From: Lachnoanaerobaculum sp. OBRC5-5
GTDB taxonomy: Bacteria; Bacillota; Clostridia; Lachnospirales; Lachnospiraceae
Direction: 5' to 3'
Length of the DNA: 64,000 nucleotides
Assembly (NCBI RefSeq): GCF_000296385.1
Contig: NZ_JH815185.1
Span: 1,771,425-1,835,424, forward strand
A program made the translations under genes and the position numbers. Position 1 is the stretch's first letter. The number at the start of each line of letters is the position of its first letter. Below are positions 36,622-47,400 of this stretch, one piece after another. A model generated the notes under the pieces. It saw nothing but the letters and a program-made list of their open reading frames with translations, had not been told where the DNA came from and searched no databases.

Positions 36622-37725
36622 TTATAATCGCTTCTGTGTTTCTCTCTTTAGAATATAATAAAGTCCTGCCGCTACCGGTACTGCAACAAGTACACCGAAT
36701 ATTCCTCCGATGCTTCCGCCAAGTGAAACGGCAACAATAACCCACATGCCCGGAAGTCCTACAGAGCTTCCTACAACTCTCGGATATATTATATTGTTTT
36801 CAAATTGTTGTACCAATGTGTGAACTATTATAAATATTATCATGCTCTGCACGGATTTTGTAAGTATCATCAAAGCACCGATAAAGAGTCCTGCATATGC
36901 CCCGATAACCGGTATAAGTGCGGTCACACCAACCAAAATAGAAATAGATGAAGCATACGGTAATCTTGCTATTGACATAACTATGTATAATAATACCCCA
37001 AGTATTATCGACTCTTTTACCTGACTGACAAAATACCTCTTAAAACTGTTATCAAATATACTAAGGATGTCAATGATAAAATCTCTTTTTGAAGGAATGA
37101 ATGCTTTAAGAAGCTTATCTCCCTGTACTCCCAGCTTTTCCTTATCAACAAGTATATATATTGCAAAAACAATTGCCATAAATAAAGAAAATATCGTATT
37201 AAAAAATCCCGATATTCCGCTTAATACTCCGCTCAATACATTTCCCACACCTGACATTACTTCTTTAATCAGCCTTGTCATATAGCCGGCAATATCTATA
37301 TTATTGGTATCAATATTAAACATTTTTAAAATATTGTTTATTTGCTCATTATTACTTATATCAACTATCAACCGTTTTAAATCACTTGGATTGGTGTACA
37401 TTATAGAAAATGATATTTTTACAAGCTGTGGGATAATTATTCCAAGAAGCAATACTATCACAAGCATAAAGGTAAATATTGACAAGACTATTGATACCAT
37501 TCTTATGATTTTTTTGTTATGAAATTTTTTCAAGAGTAAATCTTCATATGCATCCATAAGAATATTTATAATATATGCCATTATGGCACCTACCACGAAC
37601 GGCATCAATGCTTTGGTTATATTTTTTACATAGCCTTCTACAACATTAAAATATCTTACTATCGCATATATTATAATTGTAAAAATCATAATATATGCTA
37701 TATATTTTCTCTTTATACCGTTCAC
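36622..37725 (-). CDS. AI-2E family permease
   Basis: A 367-residue membrane protein with about eight helices, the conserved C-terminal region (IGAYAGLFIGALMIL, ENNIIYPRVVGSSVGL) and a large soluble loop after the second helix. The family includes TqsA, YdiK and cation/proton antiporter-like members, so the substrate is not predictable. A GTG start follows AAAGG and the gene begins 4 nt after the 333-residue protein gene, with which it is probably co-transcribed. Confidence 0.88.
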   Translation of the reverse strand: MNGIKRKYIAYIMIFTIIIYAIVRYFNVVEGYVKNITKALMPFVVGAIMAYIINILMDAYEDLLLKKFHNKKIIRMVSIVLSIFTFMLVIVLLLGIIIPQLVKISFSIMYTNPSDLKRLIVDISNNEQINNILKMFNIDTNNIDIAGYMTRLIKEVMSGVGNVLSGVLSGISGFFNTIFSLFMAIVFAIYILVDKEKLGVQGDKLLKAFIPSKRDFIIDILSIFDNSFKRYFVSQVKESIILGVLLYIVMSIARLPYASSISILVGVTALIPVIGAYAGLFIGALMILTKSVQSMIIFIIVHTLVQQFENNIIYPRVVGSSVGLPGMWVIVAVSLGGSIGGIFGVLVAVPVAAGLYYILKRETQKRL

Positions 37726-37729
37726 AATA

Positions 37730-38731
37730 TTACCTTTCTGTCATTTTGCAAAGCGCTATCTTATCCACCTCATCGCTGATAAATGCATGTTCGTCAAAAA
37801 TATCCAGCACTCTAAACTTTGAGTATCCTCTTGGCAATGTGATATCCAAAAGTTCCAAATCGGAAAGCCTCAGTAGTTTTTGTTTACCCTTCCATTCATC
37901 TGTTTTAAAAATAGGAGATAATATCAGATATTTCTTATCTGCACTGAATTTTCCTCTGACTCCACGCTTCCCCTGTAGTTTATCCAGTCTTTCCGCTCCC
38001 CAAATTTTCTTTTTATAAACTCCGTCTTTGGTTATTTCCACATACCAATAATACTTATAAGTACTGAGACCTGCCGGGTTTACAATATCCGACTCTAAGA
38101 ATACATATATAGCATCATCCTTTATCATCATACTTCCGATTTGAGGATAGTTATATTTAAAATCCATCTTATAATAAAGCCCGTCCGCCTCAGACAATGA
38201 GTCAAAAAATCTTTTCATTGTATTTTCTGTTGTAAATACAGGCTGTAATATATCTTCAAATTTTATAGTATTTTTGTCTTTATCATATTTAAAAAATGTG
38301 AAGCTGTTGGCAGCCATCGCCTCCACGCTTACACGACAAATAACAGGATAATTTTCGCTCTCTCCCAAAGTTGAAATCTCTGTTATATTTTCAGCAATAC
38401 AAGGGTTTTCTATATTTATAGGAGTAAATACTTCACTGTCCGCTTCAATTTTTACAGCCTTATCTTTACTGACTAAAATTATGCCGTCATCCGTATTAAG
38501 CAGAAGGTTGGCACTTCTATCCTCAGTATTTATGGGAATAAACTTATATTCATTATTCTTTAACCACAAAACACCCTTATTTTTCTCGCTGTCAATACAA
38601 TAAATAACAAACTCATCCTTCGCTCTTGCAAAATGATTCTTTGCATATATCGGCGCAAACTTATATGATACCTCAAAAAGGGTTATACCCTCTATATGCC
38701 GGTCCATGAGCTTTTCCAATTTTATTCCCAT
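37730..38731 (-). CDS. Hypothetical protein linked to the SsuABC-like transporter
   Basis: A 333-residue soluble protein without signal peptide. Repeated beta-strand-like segments (GVLWLKNNEYKFIPI, IILVSKDKAVKIE, YLILSPIFK) suggest a beta-propeller-like fold. The family is not recognised. It starts 6 nt after the ABC ATPase gene and ends 4 nt before the AI-2E permease gene, so it links them in one transcript. It could act as a cytosolic sensor or scaffold, but nothing in the sequence proves this. Confidence 0.8.
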   Translation of the reverse strand: MGIKLEKLMDRHIEGITLFEVSYKFAPIYAKNHFARAKDEFVIYCIDSEKNKGVLWLKNNEYKFIPINTEDRSANLLLNTDDGIILVSKDKAVKIEADSEVFTPINIENPCIAENITEISTLGESENYPVICRVSVEAMAANSFTFFKYDKDKNTIKFEDILQPVFTTENTMKRFFDSLSEADGLYYKMDFKYNYPQIGSMMIKDDAIYVFLESDIVNPAGLSTYKYYWYVEITKDGVYKKKIWGAERLDKLQGKRGVRGKFSADKKYLILSPIFKTDEWKGKQKLLRLSDLELLDITLPRGYSKFRVLDIFDEHAFISDEVDKIALCKMTER

Positions 38732-38737
38732 AAATAT

Positions 38738-39283
38738 TTAAATCTCCACTATTCTGTCTGCAAACTCTTTTGCTTCATTTATATCATGTGTCACGAATAT
38801 CACACTACTTTTACAAGTATACTCTTTTATAACACTCATTGCCACCGCTTTTGTCTTTTCATCCAGTCCCTTTAGGGCCTCATCAAATATATAAAGCCCG
38901 GCATCTCTTACAAGACATCTGGCAAGTGCAACTCTTCTTTTCTGGCCTCCGCTCATGGTATTTACCGTTTTTGCACCGTCTATTCCAAGTTTTTTTAATA
39001 TTTCATTTGAGCGTTCTTTATCGGCACTCATAAGGCATACATTTGAAATTGCACTGAAATCTTCGCTGAGTCTGTCTTCCTGAAACACTGCAGATATCTC
39101 ATTTGGAATTTCCGTCTCACCACTATCCGGCAATTCAAAACCCATTATAATATTTAAGACAGTGGTCTTTCCCTTTCCGGACTTACCCATCAGCGCAATA
39201 TGTTCACCTTCATCTATTTCAAGATTAAAGTCTTTTAGAACTTCCGTCTCTCCGAAACTTTTGCATATATTTTTTAAAAACAT
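38738..39283 (-). CDS. ABC transporter ATP-binding protein, SsuB/TauB-like
   Basis: A short ABC ATPase of 181 residues with Walker A GKSGKGKTT, signature MSGGQKRRVALA and Walker B LYIFDEAL. It is about 60 residues shorter than SsuB or TauB because it lacks their C-terminal extension. The ATG overlaps the permease stop (TGATG); the TTG three bases earlier is not needed. It energises the permease and lipoprotein encoded upstream. Confidence 0.9.
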   Translation of the reverse strand: MFLKNICKSFGETEVLKDFNLEIDEGEHIALMGKSGKGKTTVLNIIMGFELPDSGETEIPNEISAVFQEDRLSEDFSAISNVCLMSADKERSNEILKKLGIDGAKTVNTMSGGQKRRVALARCLVRDAGLYIFDEALKGLDEKTKAVAMSVIKEYTCKSSVIFVTHDINEAKEFADRIVEI

Positions 39284-40035
39284 CAATACACCTTCTTTAT
39301 CAACCTGAAGAACCTTTTTGCAATAAATACTGCCAACCTTTCAAATATTGCACTGCAAAGTATCACCATCAATGTTATGGCAAATACCTTTGAAGTTTCA
39401 AGATATATCTTTGCATCAAACAGGAAATATCCCAAAGTATCTTTGGGTCTGCCTATTACTTCAGCTGCAATACCGGATTTAAAGGCAATTCCCATTGAAG
39501 CCACACTTGATGATATTAAAAATGACTCCAGTGCCGGCAGGTATATGTATATAAGTTTTGCCTTTTTTCCAAGTTTAAATATTTTTGCCATTTGAAGCAT
39601 CTTAATGTCTACAGACTTTAGTCCTTCCAATGTATTTGCATAAAATATAGGCATTACCATGAAAAAGCATACAAGTACCGAAAGTGCCTCACTTCCAAGC
39701 CCTATTAGTATTATAATTACAAATGATGCAACAGGTACCGATCGTATAACTGTAATATATGGTGAAATATATATCTCAAACAGTTTAAATCTATATGACA
39801 GTGTTGCCAGAAGTATTCCCGCTCCGGCACCTGATAAAAATCCCGAAAGTATTTTAAATATACTTTTCCACATACCTTTCCAAAATGTATTGCTAAGTCC
39901 AAGCTCAAACAATGCCTTTGCCACTTCTAAAGGTGAAGAAAGTAAAAACGATCTGTTCAATATTACCGCAATTATTTGCCAAAACAGCAGTGCAAGAAGC
40001 ACTGCTGTGATTTTATGTGTTTTATTTTTATTCAT
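39283..40035 (-). CDS. ABC transporter permease, SsuC/TauC-like
   Basis: A 250-residue membrane protein with six helices and the family EAA motif region (EGLKSVDIKMLQMAKIFKLG). Such permeases import sulfonates, nitrate, thiamine precursors or similar small anions. It lies 3 nt after the substrate-binding protein gene and overlaps the ATPase gene. Confidence 0.9.
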   Translation of the reverse strand: MNKNKTHKITAVLLALLFWQIIAVILNRSFLLSSPLEVAKALFELGLSNTFWKGMWKSIFKILSGFLSGAGAGILLATLSYRFKLFEIYISPYITVIRSVPVASFVIIILIGLGSEALSVLVCFFMVMPIFYANTLEGLKSVDIKMLQMAKIFKLGKKAKLIYIYLPALESFLISSSVASMGIAFKSGIAAEVIGRPKDTLGYFLFDAKIYLETSKVFAITLMVILCSAIFERLAVFIAKRFFRLIKKVY

Positions 40036-40038
40036 AGA

Positions 40039-41085
40039 CTATTTTCCGGTATAGTAGAACTCTTCTCCCGGCAATGCACCACCTACCGACTTAGGATTTA
40101 AATTAAACAATGTCATCAAATAGTCCTCTGTAGCGCTCTTCATATCATCACCTGTAATAGAAACAAGGTTGCAATACGGTATTGCCTTGGCTGCAATAGG
40201 TGCTTTTATAATATCATTTGCCTCTACAAGCTTTGATGCCTCTTCCACATTTTCATTGATCCATTTAACCGAATCTGTGTAGTTAGATATAAACTCATCT
40301 ACAAGTTCTTTATTCGATTCAAGGAAATCATTTCTTACAAACAGTCCTGCTGTAATAAGTTTTCCACCTGTTCCAAGCGCATCCCACTCCTTTGTAAGAT
40401 CCAAAACGGTATTCAAGTTCTGTACTTTTGTCTGAGCTACAGTTACAAATGGCTGTGGCAACATAACTACCGCATTGTCTGCATTTTCAACAGCTGCAAG
40501 AACTTCATCAGCAGATGATTTCCAGTCCATAGTCACATCGGTATTTATATCAAGTCCATGTCCTGATAAGATATAGCTGAGTGAATACTCAGGTGTTGCA
40601 CCCTGACCATGTGCTATTATTGTCTTACCCTTTAAGTCCTCAACGCTCTTTATACTCTGATCTCCTTTTTCAAGTATATAAAGTATACCGAGAGTGCTGA
40701 TATCAAGCATAGTAACTTTTCCGTCAGAATTATTGAAAAGTACCGAACCCATATTTACAGGCAATGCCGCAATATCAACTTCTCCGTTTAAGAGCTTCGG
40801 TGCCATCACATCAGGTGCAGTCTCCATATCAAAATCGACACTGTATGCAAGACTTCCCTTGTTTGCATCATCTATGAGTTTTACAAGTCCGATACTTGTA
40901 GGTCCTTTTAATCCACCGAGCTTTATGGTTCCAAGACTCTCTTCATTTGCACCTGCAGTACTTGTTTGTGTACTCTCTGCTGCAGTGCTCTCCGCTCCTG
41001 AAGTACTCTCATTTACATTTGTCTTCGCACAACCTGACAATGCCAACAATGCGCATGCCATTACAGCTAATATTCTTTTTTTCAC
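40039..41085 (-). CDS. ABC transporter substrate-binding lipoprotein, NMT1/THI5-like
   Basis: A 348-residue lipoprotein. I start it at a GTG at 41085, five bases after GGAGG, which gives a clean signal peptide and lipobox (LLALSGC). The longer frame from 41154 adds unlikely residues. The body is a two-lobed binding protein of the NMT1/THI5 or SsuA type (DLKGKTIIAHGQGATPEY, WKSSADEVLAAVENAD). The ligand cannot be read from the sequence: sulfonate, pyrimidine precursor or nitrate-like molecules are all possible. It is the first gene of the transporter operon. Confidence 0.9.
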   Translation of the reverse strand: MKKRILAVMACALLALSGCAKTNVNESTSGAESTAAESTQTSTAGANEESLGTIKLGGLKGPTSIGLVKLIDDANKGSLAYSVDFDMETAPDVMAPKLLNGEVDIAALPVNMGSVLFNNSDGKVTMLDISTLGILYILEKGDQSIKSVEDLKGKTIIAHGQGATPEYSLSYILSGHGLDINTDVTMDWKSSADEVLAAVENADNAVVMLPQPFVTVAQTKVQNLNTVLDLTKEWDALGTGGKLITAGLFVRNDFLESNKELVDEFISNYTDSVKWINENVEEASKLVEANDIIKAPIAAKAIPYCNLVSITGDDMKSATEDYLMTLFNLNPKSVGGALPGEEFYYTGK

Positions 41086-41135
41086 TACTACCTCCAAAAT
41101 ATATTTATTATGAGCAAAACATATTTTTCCTCTTA

Positions 41136-41167
41136 TAAAAAAGAGCAAAACCATAAGGTTTTACTCT
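41136..41167 (-). terminator. Intrinsic terminator of the coiled-coil protein gene
   Basis: On the minus strand AGAGTAAAACC pairs with GGTTTTGCTCT (one mismatch) around TTAT and is followed by TTTTTT. Confidence 0.8.
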
Positions 41168-41203
41168 CTTATTTTAATTAATTTCTATAGAAATATCAAT
41201 GCA

Positions 41204-41704
41204 TTAATTCTGAATGTTGTCGACACCTTCCTTGATATCTTCCTTTACATCCTCTACCTTGTCTTCAACAGCTTCCTTAGCTTCATTAAATGTATCTACA
41301 GCCTGATCCTTTACTTCCTCAGCCTTCTCAGCAACGGCATCTTTTACATCCTCAGCTTTTTCAGCTACGGCATCTTTAACTTCTTCCGCCTTCTTGCCTA
41401 CAGCATTCTTTACTTTTTCGATTTCCTCATTAAGCTTGTCTATATTGAGGAAATGCTCCTTAATAGCCTCGCAGAATCCCTTTATCTCCTCAGGTACTTC
41501 CTCGCCCTTTGCAAATTTTTCTATAAGAGTCTCACTGATTTTCTTCTTTTCCTTTTCAATTTCAACTCTCTCTGCTGAAATCTTTGAATTAAGCTTGCTT
41601 ATCTCTAAAGCGTCATTTGTCTTATCGCTAACCTGTTTAGCAAGGTCACCTGCAGCTGCACCCAAGTTCTTTGCAACATCACCTAATTGATCAAAAAATC
41701 CCAT
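41204..41704 (-). CDS. LEA-like repetitive coiled-coil protein
   Basis: A 166-residue, very acidic and Lys-rich protein. The N-terminus (MGFFDQLGDVAKNLGAAAGD) is amphipathic, the middle is coiled coil, and the C-terminal 70 residues are 11-residue repeats of the type AEKAEDVKDAV, as in LEA and apolipoprotein-like proteins. Such proteins protect against desiccation or coat membranes, but for bacteria the role is largely unknown. The start is 41704, 8 nt after AGGAGG; the ATG at 41710 is too close to that site. Confidence 0.85.
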   Translation of the reverse strand: MGFFDQLGDVAKNLGAAAGDLAKQVSDKTNDALEISKLNSKISAERVEIEKEKKKISETLIEKFAKGEEVPEEIKGFCEAIKEHFLNIDKLNEEIEKVKNAVGKKAEEVKDAVAEKAEDVKDAVAEKAEEVKDQAVDTFNEAKEAVEDKVEDVKEDIKEGVDNIQN

Positions 41705-41773
41705 TATCATATCCTCCTTAATATATACAATCCTTCATTGAACTGTTAACCCGAATCAAATCTGATTTAGTCA

Positions 41774-41801
41774 ATTATATCAAATACAGACAATTTTGCA
41801 A
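41774..41801 (-). promoter_or_regulatory. Promoter of the coiled-coil protein gene
   Basis: On the minus strand TTGCAA (41796-41801), 16-nt spacer, TATAAT (41774-41779), about 70 nt before the start at 41704. Confidence 0.65.
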
Positions 41802-41847
41802 TTTATTTTATCTTAATATTTATTATGTTTTTGATACATTTTAAGTA

Positions 41848-43038
41848 TTACTCTATAGCAATATTTCCGGATAGTGCCTGCATATATGTATTGTAATCCG
41901 TCTTTAGTTGAAGCCTTGCACTCTCCAATTCCGCCTGCTTTTGTATAACCGAAAGCTTTCCTCCAAGATACTGCGCCGTTGAGAGCATTCCAAGTCTTCT
42001 TTGTGTATCCAGTGCAGTCCCGGTAGCGTTGGCCGCTTCTAATCCGGCATTTGCCGCTGCAAGATTACTTTTATCTGTTATTATATTATTATAAAGTTCA
42101 TTTATATTTGCTCTTAACATATCTTCATCCTGATTTGACTGATACAGCTTGGCTTCAACAAATGAACTTGACTTTGAAGATGTATTATGTCTGTTCTTTA
42201 TAAGTGTTGCATTGTTTCCGATGGCTGTGTTTATATCCACACTTGGATTTAGCTTATTTATATCGTCATCACTTACATCAGGTATATCCGCAATGGTGAC
42301 GACAGCATCAGGAGACCAACCGCACATAGTTATAAGAGTACGATAAAGCTTGTCCTTATTAGCCTTCAGATTCAAAAGATTCGCTCTTGCATTTGTCAGG
42401 TCGCTTTGAGCCTTTATAATGTCCGCATTGGTTGACAATCCCAAACTTCCTGTCTGGTTTGTGACTCTTAGCACTTCTTCATACATCTTTATCATACTGT
42501 CAAGTATCTTTTCCTGATTTTCTATATTTTTATATCCGATCATAAGTGCTCTTACACCTGCCACAACCTGATCCTGTGCATTTCTTATAGGTGCATTGGT
42601 ACTTGTCACCTGCCTTGACAGTTTATCCTTTGCAATGCTCATTGCCTGTATACTCATACCGAGGCCCTTGCCCTGTGCCTTATATAGCATTGTATTTACA
42701 ATATCACCGTCGTTCATAGCCACAGTCGCATTACCGCTCATCTCTCTTTTTGCCGCTTTGAGTGTATCCAGTGCCGTACTCAAGCTGTCTACATTTTCAT
42801 TAAACTTACTCCAAGCTGATGATATGTTTACATTGAAGTTTTTTACCAAATCTTCTATTTCTCCATACTCCAAAGTATTATCCATAAGTTTATTCCAGGT
42901 CTCTTCACTGTATCCGTTAAGTTGTGCCTGTGTCTTTCCTACATCTGACGGATTCTTTGGAGAAGTCACATATGCATATGATGTTACAGGTGCGGCAAGT
43001 GCCATACAAAGAGACAAAGCTATTATTTTGTTTTTCAT
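41848..43038 (-). CDS. TolC-like outer-membrane-factor family protein, copy 2
   Basis: A 396-residue exported protein with a signal peptide (MKNKIIALSLCMALAAPVTSYA) and long helical segments arranged as two repeats, the pattern of TolC. It contains EYGEIEDLV near residue 57, shared with copy 1, and GLSTNADIIKAQSDLTNARANL, a typical TolC family stretch. It lies 12 nt after copy 1. TolC normally spans an outer membrane; if this organism is monoderm, as other genes imply, the protein must have a different arrangement in the wall or act as a periplasm-like adaptor. Confidence 0.85.
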   Translation of the reverse strand: MKNKIIALSLCMALAAPVTSYAYVTSPKNPSDVGKTQAQLNGYSEETWNKLMDNTLEYGEIEDLVKNFNVNISSAWSKFNENVDSLSTALDTLKAAKREMSGNATVAMNDGDIVNTMLYKAQGKGLGMSIQAMSIAKDKLSRQVTSTNAPIRNAQDQVVAGVRALMIGYKNIENQEKILDSMIKMYEEVLRVTNQTGSLGLSTNADIIKAQSDLTNARANLLNLKANKDKLYRTLITMCGWSPDAVVTIADIPDVSDDDINKLNPSVDINTAIGNNATLIKNRHNTSSKSSSFVEAKLYQSNQDEDMLRANINELYNNIITDKSNLAAANAGLEAANATGTALDTQRRLGMLSTAQYLGGKLSVIQKQAELESARLQLKTDYNTYMQALSGNIAIE

Positions 43039-43050
43039 TTATAAGCCTCC

Positions 43051-44211
43051 TTATGATGTTGATGCAAGCCCTTTTAGTGCCCAATCATAGTTTGCTATTG
43101 CCTGATTTATGGCATATCTGCTCTGCTCCAACGCTCTTTTTGCATTCTCCGTTGTTACCCTTTGTGTATCAAGTTCAAGCTTACTTATCATTCCAAGTGA
43201 AAATCTCTGATTTGCAGTAGCCAGATTAGCCTCTTGAAGATTTGCAAAACTGTTTGCATAGTTATAGCTTTCCTTTGCAGCTGCTATATTTTGTGCCGCC
43301 ACTGTAAGAACTGTTGATATATTTTTCTTATTATCTTCTATAGTCAGCTTCAAACTTTGCTTGTCGGAGTCTGCACTTGCATTTTCCAATTTCTTTTCAT
43401 TTATTCTCAGTGTGTAATTATTTTCCAATGCTTTTTGTAAATCAGCACTCGGATCAAATACTCTGTTCATATCGGGAGCCGGTATATCTCCTACATTTGG
43501 CGTGGCATTATAGCTCCATCCTGTCATTACCTGCAATTTCTTAAGTACCGTATTGTTATCTGATATCGCCTTAGCCAAAGCATTCTGTGCATTGAGTACC
43601 TTTTCTTTAGCACTTAATACATCTATATTTGTACCCGTTCCGGCATTTAACTTTGCATTTGCCATATTCAATGAAATATTTGCAAGTTCAAGATTACCCT
43701 TAGCCACATCTATTGCTACTTGACCCGATTTATATGAAATCATATTTGTAACAGCGCTCTGTGCCAAAGTCTTTTCCGCCTGCTCATATCCAAGTCTTAT
43801 AATATTTGCATCTTCAAGTGTGGAATCCGCACTTGATAAAAGATTTTGTGCCGTTGCTCTTGCAGTCGCTACGCTTGAAAGCTTTGCTATATATGTCGGA
43901 TCGCTTGGATCAGGGTCATCCAAATTATTTAAAATTTCTTCTGCATTTTCTCTGTACTTATCAGACACTTCAGTATTTGTTCTTCCGTAGTTTCTTTTAA
44001 ACTTTGCTAAAGCCACTTCATTTGAACGCACTGTAGCATTGTACTCAGCTATCAAATCTTCTATCTCGCCGTACTCAAGATTATTGTCTTCAAGTGCAGC
44101 CCACTCCTCATTACTTCTGTTAAATCTTGGAGTTCTTGCAAATACGGTTGTAGTCATAAGCATACTGCCTGAAAGTGCAAGGGCTATTATTTTTCTGCCT
44201 TTTTTATTCAT
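43051..44211 (-). CDS. TolC-like outer-membrane-factor family protein, copy 1
   Basis: A 386-residue exported protein with a signal peptide (MNKKGRKIIALALSGSMLMT) and the helical hairpin pattern of TolC: KLNAGTGTNIDVLSAKEKVL in the first half and NQRFSLGMISKLELDTQRVT in the second. EYGEIEDLI near residue 45 is shared with copy 2. I start at 44211, after AGAGGTG, not at 44226. The two copies lie directly downstream of an RND pump, which suggests a hetero-oligomeric or alternative exit component. Confidence 0.87.
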   Translation of the reverse strand: MNKKGRKIIALALSGSMLMTTTVFARTPRFNRSNEEWAALEDNNLEYGEIEDLIAEYNATVRSNEVALAKFKRNYGRTNTEVSDKYRENAEEILNNLDDPDPSDPTYIAKLSSVATARATAQNLLSSADSTLEDANIIRLGYEQAEKTLAQSAVTNMISYKSGQVAIDVAKGNLELANISLNMANAKLNAGTGTNIDVLSAKEKVLNAQNALAKAISDNNTVLKKLQVMTGWSYNATPNVGDIPAPDMNRVFDPSADLQKALENNYTLRINEKKLENASADSDKQSLKLTIEDNKKNISTVLTVAAQNIAAAKESYNYANSFANLQEANLATANQRFSLGMISKLELDTQRVTTENAKRALEQSRYAINQAIANYDWALKGLASTS

Positions 44212-44408
44212 ATTCACCTCTTTCACAATATAATAAATCTATAATAGCTTTGTTAAATACATCTCTATATTTAATTTTACAATAATTTTATTATTCAAAT
44301 CTTACTTTTATATTCAATTTATATTTCTATTTGATCAAGCTTTCCATACGGTTAAGGTAAGCCCCCCGGTCAGCATACTGACTTTAATTATTTAATTGCA
44401 TTTATCTT

Positions 44409-47400
44409 TCAGTCAATATCGAGTCCCGCTTCTAAATGATTTCCTGTAAGCTTTTTACCTGCCTTATCAAGCATTTTATAAAGAGTAGGCAAAAGCAGCA
44501 GTGCAAGAAGCGTTGAAGCTATCAAACCTCCTACATTTACAAGTGCAAGTCCCTGGAGCATATCCGTTCCATAGCCGAGAGCCATCGGAAGCATAGATAT
44601 AATTGTTGTAAGGGTGGTCAAAAGTATAGGTCTTATTCTTGTCGCTCCTGCCTCCACAAGGGCATCATCAAGAGGCATCTCCACCTTATACTGATTTACC
44701 GTATCCACATATAAAATACCGTTATTTACAACGGTACCCACCATCATCAAAAATCCGATCATTGACATCATGCTTATCGGTACATCAAATAACCAAAGGA
44801 GTCCGAATGCTCCTATCAATGAAAACGGTATGGTAAACATTACCATCAGTGAAAATCTAGGTGATTCAAACTGCATTGCCATTACTATAAATATTAAAAA
44901 TATGGCTGTAAGTAATGCATTAAGCAGTGATGTCATCTCATCACTCATCATATCATTATATGCATTGGTGGCTCTTTCCACTCCGTTTGGAAGCCCCACA
45001 CTGTCCACAAAGGCATCAGCCTCACTATTGGCATCTCCCTTATATCCTGCCACCTTATCCGCTGTAATGGAAACCTGGTATTTTTTATCCGATCTTGTAA
45101 TAGTAACCGCACTGTCCTCAAATGACACTGTAGCAAGATCTGAAAGCGGAGTTTTAGTTCCTGTAACACCTGTTATCAGTATATTTTCTATTTCATTGAT
45201 GGTGTCATAGCTTTCATCCGGATAATTCATTTTTACAGTAATCGTAGAATCTCCTGAGGAATATTTCATTACCTCCGTATCCGTAAGATTTTGATATACA
45301 ATACCTGCAACACTTCCCGGAGTCATTCCTATCGCCTCAGCCTGTACAGGATCCACATTTATCTTAACAATCGGTGCCGCATTTTCTGCACTTGAATGTA
45401 CATTTAATAAATAATTTAATGAATGCATTTTATCTACTATTTCATTTGCGGTCTTTCTTACCAGATTATAATCGGTACTTTGAAGATTGATTTCCACAGC
45501 ACGGTTTGATACTCCGCTTGAACTGTTAGACTGATTCTTTACGGATATTGAAGTATCAGGGATTTTTGTCAGCACAGGCTGCCACTCCTGTATTACATTT
45601 TTGGTTTTTCTGCTGCGTTTCTTTTTCAAATATGCAGTTATTGAAATACCGGTTTTTTCTGAAAACATTTCAGAATTTCCAAAGGTCATCTGATAATTTT
45701 CCACATCCGGATCCGCCGCCACAAAATCTTCTATCTGCTTTGCAATTCTATCCACATCCTTGATATTAAGTCCCGGAGCTACGGAAATACTTATTGCTAT
45801 CTGACCGTCATCCGATTCGGGCATCAGCACCATTCCGACATTTCCGGCAAGTATAAAGGATATTACAAGAAGTATTACCGATATTCCGACTACAGTGATT
45901 TTTTTCGGTATTATCTTTTTTACCGTATTTCTATAGCCATCCTGTACTTTTAAAAGCGCTCTGTTTGCCAATGTATCAGTCTTTTCCACAGGATGAAAAA
46001 AGAGATATAGAAGCGGAACTATCATTATTGCGGAGAATAATGATGAAACCATACAAAATACTATGGTGTAACCAAGCTGTGCAAAGAGCTGTCCTGAAAG
46101 ACCTTTAAGCATTGCAAGAGGAAGGAATACTACACAGGTGGTTATTATAGAACCTGTTATTGAATTTATCACAATACCTGTACCTTCCACGGCGGCATCA
46201 AAAAAGTTTTTATCACTTTTTGATCTGAAGCAGCTTTCAAGTACGACTATGGACGCATCCACAATCATACCGATTCCAAGTACCAATGAGCCCATGGATA
46301 TAAGATTTAGTGAAAAGCCTGCCGCACGCATAAGTGTAAGAGCTACCATAACAGATATCGGTATTGAACTTCCGACTATCAGCGAAGCCTTGATATCTCC
46401 AAAAAATATAAACAGAACTATCATTGAGAGTATTACCGCCATTATAAGTGTCTTAAATACATCACTGATTGATTCCTTGATATATTTTGAGCTGTCAAAT
46501 ATCGTAGTAATGGTCAAATCCTTGTTATTTGCCTTCAGCTCCTCTATAACCTTGTTAACCTGCTTTGATACTTCAACCGAAGTGGATGACTGCTGCTTTG
46601 TAATAGCCACTGAAACCACCTCTTCACCATTATAACGGCTCAGAGAATTTTTCTCCTCCAAAGCGTCATATACATTTGCTACATCCGATAAATGTATTAC
46701 ATCTCCCGTTTTTAGCGGTATTACAATATCTTTTAATCTGTTGATATCCTTATAGTCGGCACCTATACTTACACTTAGTGATTGCCTTCCATAGTCAACC
46801 TTGCCTACAGGTGTAGAAAAATCCGCACTGCTTATTATATTTCCGATATCCGACATAGCTAAATTATACTGTGCAAGCTTTTCTGGTATCAGCTCAATTC
46901 TTATATAACTTGACTGCCCTCCCGATATGGAAACACTTCCAACCGAAGACATTTTCTTAAATTCAGGAACAATATTTGTATTCACATAGTCCTGCAAATT
47001 GCCGTCCGTACCTCCGGCAATACTTAGCTGTATATCACTTTGAGCATTCATATCTATCTCTATAATATTCGGCTCATGTGCATCCTTTGGCAGGCTTGAT
47101 TTTACAGAATCCAATACCTTTTTTAAGTTGATATATGCCTTATCCATATTTGTTCCGAACTCATATTGTAAAAGCATGGTAGAGGCATTTTCCATGGAAC
47201 TTACACTTACAGTCTTTATTCCCGTCAGTGTTGAGACCTCTGACTCTATTTTCTTTGATATAAGTTCATCTATATCTGCCGGAGATGCTCCCGGATATAT
47301 AGTGGATACAACCATCATCGGCAAACTCATCTCGGGATTAAGCTCCATAGGTGCATTCATAACAGAGCGCAATCCGAAAAACAAAACCGTTATTACTGCA

